This document shows, piece after piece, positions 1 to 9,600 of a DNA stretch of 25,249 nucleotides. The translations under genes were made by a program, and so were the position numbers. Under the pieces are notes generated by a model. That model did no database searches and had not been told where the DNA came from. It saw only the letters and a program-made list of their open reading frames with translations. Position 1 is the first letter of the stretch. Each line of letters opens with the position of its first letter. Location: the NCBI GenBank assembly GCA_938022235.1, contig CALIEL010000015.1:1-25249 (forward strand). Reading direction: 5' to 3'. This DNA comes from Oribacterium parvum (GTDB taxonomy: Bacteria; Bacillota; Clostridia; Lachnospirales; Lachnospiraceae).

Positions 1-1
1 G

Positions 2-1279
2 CAAAAGGAAAATGAACTGACCACCGAATACAGTAAGCTTCTGGCTTCCGCAAAGATTCCCTGGGAGGGAGAGAATCTGAATCTGTCTCTTATGACACCC
101 TACCTTACGGCAGAGGATAGAGAGGTGCGTAAAAAGGCATGGAAAGCCTATACCAAGTTCTTTGAGGACAATGGGGAGAAGCTGGACTCTATCTATGATG
201 CCTTGGTAAAGAATCGTACCGAGCAGGGGCAGATGATGGGGTATCCGGATTTTACGGAAATCGGCTATGCCAGAATGAATCGAAACTGTTATGGGGAGAG
301 GGAGATTGCCTCCTTCCGCCAGCAGGTAAAACGGGATTTGGTGCCATTTGTCCAAAAGCTTCATGAGAGAAGAAGGGAGCGCCTTGGGCTGGACAAGCTT
401 TATTACTATGATGAAGGTGTATTTTTCAAGGAGGGAAATCCTGCCCCCATCGGAACACCGGAGGAAATCCTGGCAGCAGGACAGAAGATGTACGATGCTC
501 TTTCTCCGGAAACCTCCAAGTTTATGCAGGATATGATGAAAATGGAGCTTTTCGACGTGCTGGGCAGAAAGAACAAGAGAACCGGCGGGTATATGGAAAT
601 GCTTCCCAACTACCACATGCCCTTTATCTTTGCCAACTTCAACGGCACAGCCGGAGACTGTGATGTGATTACCCACGAATGCGGACACGCCTTCCAGGGT
701 TATATTACAGCGGATCTACCCATTCATGAGCACAATCAGTTGACCATGGAAACGGCAGAAACCCACTCCATGTCCATGGAATTTTTTACCGAGCCTTGGA
801 TGGATTTATTCTTTGGGGATCGGGCAAAGGACTACCTTTCCATGCATTTTGAAGAGTTCCTGATGTTTATTCCCTACGGCACCATGGTGGATGAGTTCCA
901 AAACATTGTCTATAAGAATCCGAAAATGACTCCGAAGGAGAGAAAACTGCTTTGGAGAACCCTGGAACAGGAATATAAGCCCCATTTGGATTATGCGGAC
1001 AATGCCTTTATGGAAGAGGGCGGTTTCTGGCAGAAACAGCACCATATCTATGACCTGCCTTACTACTACATTGATTACTGTATTGCCGGCATCAATGCCT
1101 TACAGTACAAGGCTTGGATGGACAAGGATTTCCAAGGGGCATGGAAGAGCTATATGGAGTTCTCCAAGTACTCCGCATCCCTGTTCTTTACGGAACTGGA
1201 GGAAAAGGTTGGCCTGATGAATCCCTTTAAAGAGGGAACCATTAAGAAGATCGTAGAGGATTTGGAGAAGAATCTGTAA
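2..1279 (+). CDS. M3-family oligoendopeptidase, 5' end outside window
   Basis: Zinc metallopeptidase of family M3 (PepF/thimet-like), expected to cut short peptides in the cytoplasm. The zinc motif HECGH is encoded at 674-688, preceded by a typical glycine-rich strand and followed by GHAFQGY; the downstream glutamate helix expected in this family lies around the ETAETHSMSMEFF segment. The frame is open without a stop from base 2, upstream of the first visible ATG at 92, and that upstream stretch (ending NLNLSLMTPYL) reads as normal protein, so the true start lies before the window. The stop is at 1277-1279, and the next gene begins 10 bases later with AGGAAAG as ribosome site, suggesting co-transcription. 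The substrate range cannot be told from the sequence. Confidence 0.93.
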   Translation, partial: QKENELTTEYSKLLASAKIPWEGENLNLSLMTPYLTAEDREVRKKAWKAYTKFFEDNGEKLDSIYDALVKNRTEQGQMMGYPDFTEIGYARMNRNCYGEREIASFRQQVKRDLVPFVQKLHERRRERLGLDKLYYYDEGVFFKEGNPAPIGTPEEILAAGQKMYDALSPETSKFMQDMMKMELFDVLGRKNKRTGGYMEMLPNYHMPFIFANFNGTAGDCDVITHECGHAFQGYITADLPIHEHNQLTMETAETHSMSMEFFTEPWMDLFFGDRAKDYLSMHFEEFLMFIPYGTMVDEFQNIVYKNPKMTPKERKLLWRTLEQEYKPHLDYADNAFMEEGGFWQKQHHIYDLPYYYIDYCIAGINALQYKAWMDKDFQGAWKSYMEFSKYSASLFFTELEEKVGLMNPFKEGTIKKIVEDLEKNL

Positions 1280-1289
1280 AGGAAAGAAA

Positions 1290-2852
1290 ATGAACGATCA
1301 ATCGAAAGAGAGGCGGAACCCTTCCCCCTCTCCTTTAGAAAAATATTTTCAGCACTACAATGAAAAAAATCTCCTGCCCCTGCATATGCCGGGGCATCAA
1401 AGAAAGACAGAAATGGGTACAGCCCTTCCCTATGCTTATGATTACACAGAGGTAGAAGAGCTGGACAATCTTCACGCTCCGGAAGGAGTTTTGCGGGAAG
1501 CCATGAATCGCACTGCCGCTTACTATGGCTGTCCGGATTGCTTCTATCTTGTAAATGGCAGCTCCTCCGGTTTGCAGGCGGGCATTTTCACTCTGCTGGA
1601 AGAGGGAGATGAGGTAGTGGTGGCAAGAAATTGCCACCGCTCTGTTTTTTATGCCCTATCTCTCCGAAAGGCAAAGATTCATTTTCTTCTACCGGAGTTT
1701 TGGGAGGATTTTTCCTGCTTTGGATCCATTTCCCCGAAGGAAGTGGAAAGACTGCTACGGGAGTTTCCAAAGAGCAAGGCCTTGGTTTTTACCAGCCCAA
1801 GTTATGAGGGAGTAGTCTCCGATGTGGAAGCAATTGCAAGGCTCTGCCATGAAAATGGCCTTTCCCTCCTGGTGGATGAAGCTCACGGAGCCCATTTTTC
1901 TCCGAAAAAGGAAGCTTCCTTTCCGGATTCTGCCATTTCCTTAGGGGCGGATTTGGTGGTGCAAAGTCCTCACAAAACCCTTTGCTCCTTAACCCAGAGC
2001 GCCTGGATATTGGGAAACGGAGAAAGATACAGTAGAGAAAAGCTGTCTTTCTACCTTTCCGTATTTCAAACGACCTCTCCCTCCTATCCTTTGATGCTAT
2101 CTTTGGAAAAGGCTACGACGCTTTTGGAAAGAGAGGGGGAAGTACTATTTTCTCATTGGAAGGAAGTGATGAAGGGCTTTCGGGAGCAGGCAAGGAAACT
2201 TTCTTATTTTTCCTTTCTTTGGGAGAAGGAAGAAGCTTGCTTTGCTATGGATTTTTCTAAGATTTTTCTACGAGCCCTAGGAATTCCCAAGCTTAGACTG
2301 GGACGGGACTTGGCCAAGCTGCTTCGGGAGGATTATGGCATTGAATCGGAAATGCATAGCGGAGAAAATCTGCTTTTGATGACAGGTCCTTTTATTTCGG
2401 AAGAGGAACTGGATAGATTGTTTTTGGCCCTAAAGGATATAGAAAGAAGATTTGGGGAGGAGAAGGGAAAGCCATCTGCAGATGATAGGGGAAGGCAAGC
2501 GGGAGATGGAATGTCTGGATTGATAGAAGGTTCAGCAAAGTCACTACAGTCGAAACTCCTATCCTCTGCCCTTTATCAAATTTCTGTAGCGGACAACAGT
2601 TTGCAAATTTCAGAAGGCTTAAAAGATGGAGAGGAACTTAGTCTTTATGACGGGGAAAGTCGCATTTGCCTGGAATATCTTAGCCTTTATCCGCCCGGAA
2701 TCCCCCTGTTATTCCCCGGGGAAAAGCTTACAGCGGAAAAGATTCAAGGGATAGAAGCTTTGGAAAAGGAAGGCATAGAACTTCAGTATTCCAGACACCG
2801 ACAGGGGGAGAGCGGGAAGCTTATTTTCCAAAAGGACAAGGGAAATGTGTAA
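1290..2852 (+). CDS. Orn/Lys/Arg-type PLP decarboxylase
   Basis: Fold-type I PLP enzyme of the ornithine/lysine/arginine decarboxylase group (SpeA/YaaO-like), which makes polyamine precursors such as agmatine, cadaverine or putrescine. Visible marks: HMPGH near the N-terminus (family hallmark), DEAHGAH at residues 196-202 (PLP-contacting Asp196 and His199), and SPHKTL with the likely Schiff-base Lys229. Near the C-terminus PPGIPLLFPGE matches the small C-terminal domain. At 520 residues it is slightly longer than the roughly 480-residue short-form enzymes; the excess looks like a hydrophilic insert around residues 393-415. The start ATG has AGGAAAG seven to ten bases upstream. The substrate cannot be assigned from sequence alone. 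Confidence 0.9.
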   Translation: MNDQSKERRNPSPSPLEKYFQHYNEKNLLPLHMPGHQRKTEMGTALPYAYDYTEVEELDNLHAPEGVLREAMNRTAAYYGCPDCFYLVNGSSSGLQAGIFTLLEEGDEVVVARNCHRSVFYALSLRKAKIHFLLPEFWEDFSCFGSISPKEVERLLREFPKSKALVFTSPSYEGVVSDVEAIARLCHENGLSLLVDEAHGAHFSPKKEASFPDSAISLGADLVVQSPHKTLCSLTQSAWILGNGERYSREKLSFYLSVFQTTSPSYPLMLSLEKATTLLEREGEVLFSHWKEVMKGFREQARKLSYFSFLWEKEEACFAMDFSKIFLRALGIPKLRLGRDLAKLLREDYGIESEMHSGENLLLMTGPFISEEELDRLFLALKDIERRFGEEKGKPSADDRGRQAGDGMSGLIEGSAKSLQSKLLSSALYQISVADNSLQISEGLKDGEELSLYDGESRICLEYLSLYPPGIPLLFPGEKLTAEKIQGIEALEKEGIELQYSRHRQGESGKLIFQKDKGNV

Positions 2853-2940
2853 AGGAAAAGTATAGAGAAAAAGTATAATGGAAGAACTTTGAAAGATTAG
2901 TGTGAGGTTTTTTAAAGAAGAATAGAAGAGTTATAGAAGC

Positions 2941-2968
2941 GTGACAAGAGAGTACGTAAGGGTATAAA
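2941..2968 (+). promoter_or_regulatory. Possible sigma-A promoter for the ABC transporter
   Basis: GTGACA (2941-2946) and TATAAA (2963-2968) are separated by 16 bases and lie about 40 bases before the ABC transporter ATG. Each box matches consensus at five of six positions. The 154-base gap from 2853 holds no other feature I can see. Confidence 0.45.
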
Positions 2969-3006
2969 AATAGGACAATAGACTATGACAGCAGGAAGGA
3001 AAAGTT

Positions 3007-4821
3007 ATGAAACAGCGTAATCCCTTAAGTCAAAGCTTTTTTCAAGGCAATCGGAAAAATCTATTTATGGCGGTTTTGGGCACCACGGTTTTGTCCGTGG
3101 GTATTCTTTCTGTACCTCAGCTGATGCAGATTTTGATTGATTTCCTATCCGGAAATCGCCGTTATAGTATGCATCAAATTGTTTTGATGGCCATAGCGGT
3201 TTTATTGATGGTGAGTTTTTCCGGCCTTTGTACCTACTATTTTCGAACGAAGTTCAGCACCAAGGCAGTTTTGCAGTACCGAAAAACGGCTTATCATTAT
3301 CTGTCTAAAAAGAAGGTGACAGAGTTTTACGGACAGAATACGGCGGTGTATCTTTCCGCCCTAAATACGGATTTACAGAAAATCAAAGAGGATTTTTTAG
3401 ACCAGATTCCCATACTTTCGCAAATCGTCATTTGCGGAATCGGGGCTGTTTTGGTGATGATTCGCTACAATTTCTTTTTAGCCATGATGGCCTGTCTCAT
3501 TTCCCTGATTCCCTTTTTTGCCGCCCTCTTTTCCGGAAGAAATATGGAGAAGATTGAGGAGAACTTATCCAAGGAAAATGCGGAATATCTGGCTTTTTTG
3601 AAGGATTTTGCCGTTGGCTTTACCATCATTAAGTCCTATAAGGTGGAAGGAATCTTTTCTGCCCTTCACGATAAAATCTGCCAAAAGGTGGAGCGCCGCA
3701 TGGAAGAGCGGGAAAAATGCGTGGAGAAAATCAATTACTTTGCCGCCATTTCCGGCTACATTACTCAATTCGCCATTTTGCTCTTATGCGCTGTTGTGGC
3801 CTATAGAAGCAAAAGCATTTCCGTGGGAACCGTACTGGCATTTTCCCGACTGATTAACTATATCATTGACCCGGTGACAGAGCTTCCGGGAATGCTCAGT
3901 AAGGCAAGAACCGCCTACGCCCTTTCCGAACAATTTTGGGAGAAGATAGGAGAAGGGGAGCAGGAGCAGAAGGAACAGCAGGAACAGCAGGAGCAGAAGG
4001 AACAGCAGGAATGGCAGGAGCAGAGCGGTGAAATTGTTAAGGACGATTATCATAAGCATAACGATACAGACTCCCATGAGAAAGCTCTTCCCATCCCGGC
4101 TTTACAGGGAGATATTTGTTTCTCTCATATTTCCTTTTCCTATACTCCGGAAAAGCAGGTTTTGAAGGACTTTACGCTGCGGGTAAAAGAGGGAGAAAAG
4201 CTGATTCTTCTGGGAGCTTCCGGTTCAGGAAAGTCCTCTATTCTAAAGCTTCTAATGGGAATAGAGAGAAGCCAAGGGGGAGAGATTTCCATTGGCAACA
4301 GGGCTCTTTCTACCCTTCCCGAGGAAAGCCTCTTTCGTTCGATTTCCTATATTCAACAGGAGGTCTTTATCTTTGACGGCAGTATCTATGAGAACATCAC
4401 GCTCTTTCAAAAATACAGTGAAGAGGAGATTAAGCAGGCCATTGAAAAGTCCGGTTTAAAGACTCTGATTTCGGAGAAAGGCTTGGACTATGCTTGCGGG
4501 GAAAATGGATCGGCTCTTTCCGGTGGAGAACGGCAAAGGATCAATATTGCCAGAAGCCTTCTTCGAAAAACTCCTATTCTTCTTGCAGACGAGATTACTG
4601 CAGCTTTGGATAAGGAAAATAGCTATCTGGTATTGGATTCCCTTTTATCCTTGGAGAATATCACGGAGATTTTGGTACTCCATGACTTGGATGCCAGAAT
4701 TTTAAGTCGTGTAGATCGGATATGCGTGTTAAAAGAAGGAGAAATTTTGGAAGAAGGAGTATTCTCTGAGCTTATGGAAAAGAAGGGATACTTTTACTCT
4801 CTCTTTACGATGGAGCAGTAA
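3007..4821 (+). CDS. ABC exporter, fused membrane and ATPase domains
   Basis: Half-size ABC exporter: about six membrane segments in residues 15-300, then a nucleotide-binding domain from about residue 365. The ATPase motifs are complete: Walker A GASGSGKSS at 403-411, Q-loop in SYIQQE, signature LSGGERQR from 504, Walker B ILLADE with Asp528 and Glu529, and the switch His559. It would work as a dimer; no partner half-transporter lies beside it, so a homodimer is the simplest reading. The cargo is unknown. An odd point is the linker between the domains (residues about 318-340), almost only Gln and Glu and encoded by a 27-bp tandem repeat. AGGAAGG precedes the ATG by eight bases. No intrinsic terminator follows; the island remnant starts directly after the stop. 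Confidence 0.93.
   Translation: MKQRNPLSQSFFQGNRKNLFMAVLGTTVLSVGILSVPQLMQILIDFLSGNRRYSMHQIVLMAIAVLLMVSFSGLCTYYFRTKFSTKAVLQYRKTAYHYLSKKKVTEFYGQNTAVYLSALNTDLQKIKEDFLDQIPILSQIVICGIGAVLVMIRYNFFLAMMACLISLIPFFAALFSGRNMEKIEENLSKENAEYLAFLKDFAVGFTIIKSYKVEGIFSALHDKICQKVERRMEEREKCVEKINYFAAISGYITQFAILLLCAVVAYRSKSISVGTVLAFSRLINYIIDPVTELPGMLSKARTAYALSEQFWEKIGEGEQEQKEQQEQQEQKEQQEWQEQSGEIVKDDYHKHNDTDSHEKALPIPALQGDICFSHISFSYTPEKQVLKDFTLRVKEGEKLILLGASGSGKSSILKLLMGIERSQGGEISIGNRALSTLPEESLFRSISYIQQEVFIFDGSIYENITLFQKYSEEEIKQAIEKSGLKTLISEKGLDYACGENGSALSGGERQRINIARSLLRKTPILLADEITAALDKENSYLVLDSLLSLENITEILVLHDLDARILSRVDRICVLKEGEILEEGVFSELMEKKGYFYSLFTMEQ
3964..4017 (+). repeat. 27-bp tandem repeat encoding a Gln/Glu linker
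   Basis: Two in-frame 27-bp units (3964-3990 and 3991-4017) beginning GAGCAGAAGGAACAGCAGGA, differing only near the end (ACAGCAG against ATGGCAG), followed by a partial third GAGCAG. They encode the E/Q-rich linker of the ABC exporter. Slipped-strand changes here would alter linker length in steps of nine residues without breaking the frame. Confidence 0.85.
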
Positions 4822-4822
4822 G

Positions 4823-5017
4823 GAGGCATCTTATGGTTCCGGTTTCGTTGACAATGTAGCTGAATTTTTCTCAACCAACTATCCTGAATTAAAAGCTTTT
4901 AACCGCAGAGGTTTATACAGAATGAAGTAATTCTATGAGCTATATAAGGACGATGAAAAAGTGTCAACACTGTTGACACAATTGAGCTGGTCTAATCATT
5001 TGAAGATAATGTCCATG
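4823..5017 (+). pseudogene. Remnant of a YhcG/DUF1016-type PDDEXK nuclease gene
   Basis: Frame 2 reads as the N-terminal domain of the YhcG/DUF1016 family: YGSGFVDNVAEFFSTNYPEL, then FNRRGLYRMK, then an in-frame TAA at 4928-4930, then FYELYKDDEKVSTLLTQLSW and SNHLKIMS. The family normally has RMKQFYE here, so the stop is best explained as CAA to TAA at the Gln codon. After about 5017 the similarity ends; the rest of the gene, including the nuclease domain, is missing. There is no start codon or promoter in front, and the fragment begins directly at the ABC exporter stop. These genes are often accessory, linked to restriction and toxin-like loci. The identification is from family motifs remembered, not from a search. 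Confidence 0.75.
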
Positions 5018-5118
5018 ATAAGAGTCTGTTATAAAGGAAGCCTAAAGAGCATACAGAAATTGCTGAAGAAGCAAATGAATAAAAGCATATTATGGTTATG
5101 ATAAGTAACATAGATTTT

Positions 5119-5214
5119 TCATAAAATGTGAGAGAAATGCAAAAAGTGACTCATAAAATGTGAGATAAATGCAAAAAGTGGCTCATGAAATGTGATGAAA
5201 GGCGTTGAAGTGGC
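5119..5214 (+). repeat. Three 32-bp tandem repeats upstream of the island ATPase
   Basis: Three contiguous units lie at 5119-5150, 5151-5182 and 5183-5214. The first two differ at only two positions; the third is diverged. Each unit begins TCATRAAATGTGA and carries a second A-rich half ending in AGTGRC, so the array presents about six AAAAWGTGR-like half-sites. It ends 40 bases before the ATPase start codon. With no spacer between units it is not a CRISPR array; an operator array for the island is a reasonable inference. The rest of the 433-base gap holds the nuclease remnant and AT-rich sequence without features. Confidence 0.88.
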
Positions 5215-5230
5215 TATTTTTTTGTGATAC

Positions 5231-5250
5231 CATCCCTTTATGGAGGGGTG
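5231..5250 (+). promoter_or_regulatory. Hairpin covering the ribosome site of the island ATPase
   Basis: CATCCCT (5231-5237) can pair with AGGGGTG (5244-5250) as a seven-base-pair stem with one G-U pair and a six-base loop. The paired strand and loop contain the Shine-Dalgarno sequence GGAGGGG, four bases before the ATG at 5255. If it forms in the mRNA it would lower translation. The fold is inferred. Confidence 0.4.
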
Positions 5251-5254
5251 AAAA

Positions 5255-6616
5255 ATGTATTTTAAAAGAAAAATAGATGATTTTTTGCAGGAATGGAAGG
5301 CGGATGTTAAGCATAAGCCTTTAATTATTAAAGGTGCCAGACAAATAGGAAAGACGGAATCCATTTTGCATTTTGCAAAACAGAACTATAAAAATATCGT
5401 TTATATCAATTTTGCTCTGGAAAAAAAGTTCATGCAGATTTTAGCAGATGGGTATGATGTGGAAAGTGTGACCAGAAATATCACATTGGCAGACCCGTCT
5501 ATTCAGTTTATTCCGAAGGAAAGCATTATTCTTTTTGATGAAATACAGGAAAATCCTGATGTGGCTACCAGCTTGAAATCTTTTCATCGAGATGGAAATT
5601 ACGATGTGATTTGTAGCGGCTCCATGCTGGGCATAAATTATAAAAGAATTCACAGTAATAGCGTTGGCTCTAAAACGGACTATGAAATGTTTTCCATGGA
5701 CTTTGAAGAATTCCTATGGGCAAAGGGTTATAGGGAGGAGCATGTTAACAGTATCCTTAGCCACATGCTGGAGAACAAGCCATTTAACGAGAATGAGCTC
5801 TCCATTTTTAAAGAGCTCTTTCTGACATACTCAGTCCTTGGGGGAATGCCGGATGTAATAAAGCAGTATTTGGAGACAGGGACATTTTCCGGTACTCTGG
5901 ATTTGCAGAATCAGATTCGATTGGACTATGAAGAGGATGTCAGAAAGTATGCAGAGGGCTTGGACCAGACAAAGATTATCAGTGTATATCGAAGTATTCC
6001 TGCTCAGCTAGCTAAGGAAAATAAGAAGTTTCAATTTAATAAAGTGGCGAAGAATGCCAGATCTCGGGAATATAGCGGCTGCATCGATTGGCTAAAGGAC
6101 GCAGGCATCATTATGGAATGTAACTGCCTCCAATTCCCCGAGCTTCCTTTAAAGGGAAATGTCGAAGAAAACAAATACAAACTGTATTATATGGATACCG
6201 GTCTGTTGATTTCTTCCTTGGATGAGGAGGCGCAGGAGGATCTTAGAGTCAATAAGAACCTGGGGGTATATAAGGGGGCTTTGTATGAAAACTTTGTTGC
6301 AGAGGCTTTTGTGAAGCAAGGCTTAGGACTCTATTACTATAAGAAGGAAAATGCCAGTCTAGAGGAAGATTTTTTTGTGCGTACGCAAAATGCTTTGGTT
6401 CCGGTAGAGGTGAAGGCTAACAGTAACCAATCAAAGGCGCTTTCCACATTGATTAGCAATAAGCGATATCAGGATATTTCCTTTGGGATAAAACTCGGAG
6501 ATGTGAATGTGGGATATGCCAATCGGATTTATACCTTCCCCTATTTTTGTGCCTTTAAATTGAAGGAGTATTTGAAGAAAAAGGATTTTGGGGAAGTGGA
6601 AAGATATAGACAATAA
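5255..6616 (+). CDS. AAA ATPase with DUF4143/nuclease-like C-terminus
   Basis: Protein of the AAA_14/DUF4143 family. The N-terminal ATPase has Walker A GARQIGKT at residues 27-34 and Walker B ILFDEIQE with Asp95-Glu96. The C-terminal part carries YYMDTGLL, typical of DUF4143, and ends in a PDDEXK-like pattern: EEDFF at 370-374 and VPVEVKAN at 382-389, where Asp372, Glu385 and Lys387 would be the catalytic set. Its length of 453 residues is normal for the family. The cellular role of these proteins is not settled. It lies 55 bases ahead of the STAND gene on the same strand with no terminator between, so an operon is likely. Tandem repeats and an RBS hairpin precede it. Base composition is more AT-rich than the flanking housekeeping genes, consistent with transfer. 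Confidence 0.9.
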   Translation: MYFKRKIDDFLQEWKADVKHKPLIIKGARQIGKTESILHFAKQNYKNIVYINFALEKKFMQILADGYDVESVTRNITLADPSIQFIPKESIILFDEIQENPDVATSLKSFHRDGNYDVICSGSMLGINYKRIHSNSVGSKTDYEMFSMDFEEFLWAKGYREEHVNSILSHMLENKPFNENELSIFKELFLTYSVLGGMPDVIKQYLETGTFSGTLDLQNQIRLDYEEDVRKYAEGLDQTKIISVYRSIPAQLAKENKKFQFNKVAKNARSREYSGCIDWLKDAGIIMECNCLQFPELPLKGNVEENKYKLYYMDTGLLISSLDEEAQEDLRVNKNLGVYKGALYENFVAEAFVKQGLGLYYYKKENASLEEDFFVRTQNALVPVEVKANSNQSKALSTLISNKRYQDISFGIKLGDVNVGYANRIYTFPYFCAFKLKEYLKKKDFGEVERYRQ

Positions 6617-6671
6617 TTACTTTTCAAACATTCTATCGAAGAACTTTACGTTTGGTTAGGAGGCTAATCGC

Positions 6672-9600
6672 ATGGCTACAATAACAGATATAAAAAGTCG
6701 TATATGTCAAATGGCACCGGCTCCTTTTCAAGAGTTTTGTGATACTTTGCTTCATAAGAAGGGCTACGGAATAGTTCATGGGTATGGAATGAAAGCCGGA
6801 ACCGGGAAAACCACTATAGGAAATCCGGATACATACTTTAGGAAAGAAAGTGGAAAGTATGTTTTTGTGGCGTACACAATTCAAGTAGAGAATATTTATT
6901 CTAAATTAAAAGATGATATAGATAAGTGTCTAAATTGCCAAAAGGCAGGATTAGAAATCATAGAAATTGAGGAAATTATCTGTTGTCACACATCCTCGAA
7001 TTTAAGTGCAGGAGATGATAAAAAGTTACATGATTACTGTGCATCTAAGGGAGTTTCTCTGATGATTTGGGGTGTTGATGAGCTTGCTAATCAAGTGTGC
7101 AACCACTATCGTTCTATGGCTAAGGACTTTTTTGGGTTATCTATTGATACTAATCAGATTTTGTCAGTTGAAGAGTTTATAAAATTGTACGATACCAATG
7201 GGATATCAGCACCAATTAATACAATTTTTCAATATAGAGAAGATGAAAAAATGAGTATTATGGAATCTCTAAAGACAGAATCCGTAGTAATCATTACAGG
7301 AAAAGCTGGAGTTGGAAAGACAAGATTAGCTCTAGAGATAGCTGGAGAATATGCAAGTATAGAAGGATTCACATTATTATGTGTCAAGAATAACCATAAA
7401 AGTTTATATGATGATTTGGTATCTAGACTCGAAAAACATGGAAATTATTTATTTTTTGTTGATGATGCAAATGAATTAGCTAATTTGGAAGATATTCTTG
7501 AGTATTTAACCAAGGAGCAGCATGATTATTTAGTAAAGATACTTATTACGGTAAGGGATTATGTTAAGGAAATCCTAATTGACCGAATAAAAAAGTATGC
7601 GGTTCCGAAAGTGGTTAAAGTTTTTCCATTTTCAGATAACGAGATAAAGGAATTTTTAAAGGAAAATTTAGGAATAAAAAATGAATATTATATTAGACAA
7701 ATTGTACGAATTGCAGAAGGAAATCCTAGACATGCGTATATGGCTGGGAAGATAGCGAAAGAAGAGAAGGATTTATCTGTTATATGTGATGTTTCAGAAC
7801 TTTATGATAACTATTATGCAAGATATGTGCATAGTACTATAGGAGAAAATAAAAAATTATGTTTTTCAGCTGGAGTCCTAGCGATTGTTAATACGGTTAT
7901 TTTAAATAATCTTACCAAACTTCATAAAATACTCGATTTTTATGGCATCAGTACAGAAGAATTTAGGGATATGATCATATCTTTATCTAAGCTAGAGGTT
8001 GTTGAACTTCAACTGAATCAGATTGCATCTTTCTCCGATCAATGTTTAGCAAATTATATGCTGTATTACGTATTTTTAGAAGAAAAGATGATTCCTTTTT
8101 CAAGTGCTGTAGAGATAGGGTACTTAAATTTTAGAAAGAGAATTCTTGAAACAATCAATACAGTTTTTAATTTATTTCAGTCAAAAGATACTACGGAGTA
8201 TTGTAGACAAGAAATTCTGAAGGTTTGGAATAGACTAAGAGATGAGAAATCTCCCCTCTATAGGGATTTTGTTAGAGATTTTCATTATTTTAGACCAGAA
8301 GAAGGATTTTTATTGGCACAAAAGGAAATTGAAGGCATTAGTTATGAAGGCTTTAAAGCTAATGAAGTAGACTTTTCTCAGAATGTTTATGATCAAAATG
8401 AATCAATTTTGAGATTATTAGCGGGATACAATAATTCAGATGATTTGCAATGCGTCTTAGAGTTATTACTGAATTATGCTAGTAAGACAATTCAAACAAT
8501 GATCTCAGCTTATAAGTGGTTGGAAAATAATTACGGGATTAGCATATTTACACTTAGATATGGTTTTTTTGTACAGGAGAAGATTATTTTATATTTGGCT
8601 GATGAAATTAAAAATAATAATTCGATTGCCATGGTTCTTGGATTCCAATGGGTTAAGTATTCTTTAAGGCTTTCATTCCAGTTTAGCGAAATGGATAGAA
8701 ACAATATGCTTGAACTCCACACATTGCGAATCCGTAATTCTGAAGAACTTCGGATATATCGAGAAAAATGTTGGGCTGTATTATCTTTACTTGCCACTAA
8801 AGAAGAGTGGCAAGAGGAGATTCTCCTATTTCTTGATTTTTATTCAAAATCCCTAACAAGTGAGATAGATAGAGATATATTTGAAAGTGATAAAGAATCC
8901 ATCGAGCAGTTATTAACAATACTAAAAAGAAAACAAATAGGCTTCCTTGTAGTAGTAAATAGGATTTTAAGCAATGGCAATAAAATAGGAATTATGTATA
9001 GTCGACATTGGAGAGAAGTTCTTTGTGGAAAAGAATGGGAATTATATCAGCTACTTAAAGAGAATTTGGAATTGGATTATGAAGAAGATGAAATCGCTAG
9101 AAATATGAGACTTTCTGAGTATGGAAAAAAACTGAAAAGTTCAGATATAAAAGGGTTTGTTCAAGCCGCAGATGGTATTTCGTCAGATAGAGTTCTTTGT
9201 ACAGAGTCATTGAATATATCAAATAGTATAGAAGTGATTATTGAACAATTAGACAAGTTATGTTTAGACACGTTTCTTAAGGTATTTATTCAATGTGGAA
9301 AACACATATCCATATCGGCTAGTCGAATTCTAAGACATTTGAATTTGATAATGGATTCTACTAAGCTATTAAATATCCTTAAAGCCTCGGACTTTCCACA
9401 AAAGAATGAATGGATGTTTAGCTTTTTTGAAACCCTGCCTGAAATATTTATTGATTCAAAAATGTTAGAAGAGTTTTTGTGTTTTTTAAGAGATGATTCA
9501 GATAAAAAAATAAGAACTTCGACATGGAAATCATTGAGGGTATTGGATAAGTTTTTAGTTATTGAAAAAAATATTTATCCTATTGCATCATCCATAATTC

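Noticed and set aside
4961..4979. GTGTCAA/TTGACAC palindrome as an operator
   Set aside because: It falls within the conserved VSTLLTQ codons of the nuclease remnant and is explained by the coding sequence.
5119..5214. CRISPR array
   Set aside because: The 32-bp units are directly adjacent without spacers, and no cas gene is nearby.
6798..6815. GTGKTT in the STAND N-terminal domain as a first Walker A
   Set aside because: It is not preceded by a hydrophobic strand and has no matching Walker B; the real P-loop is GKAGVGKT at residues 210-217.
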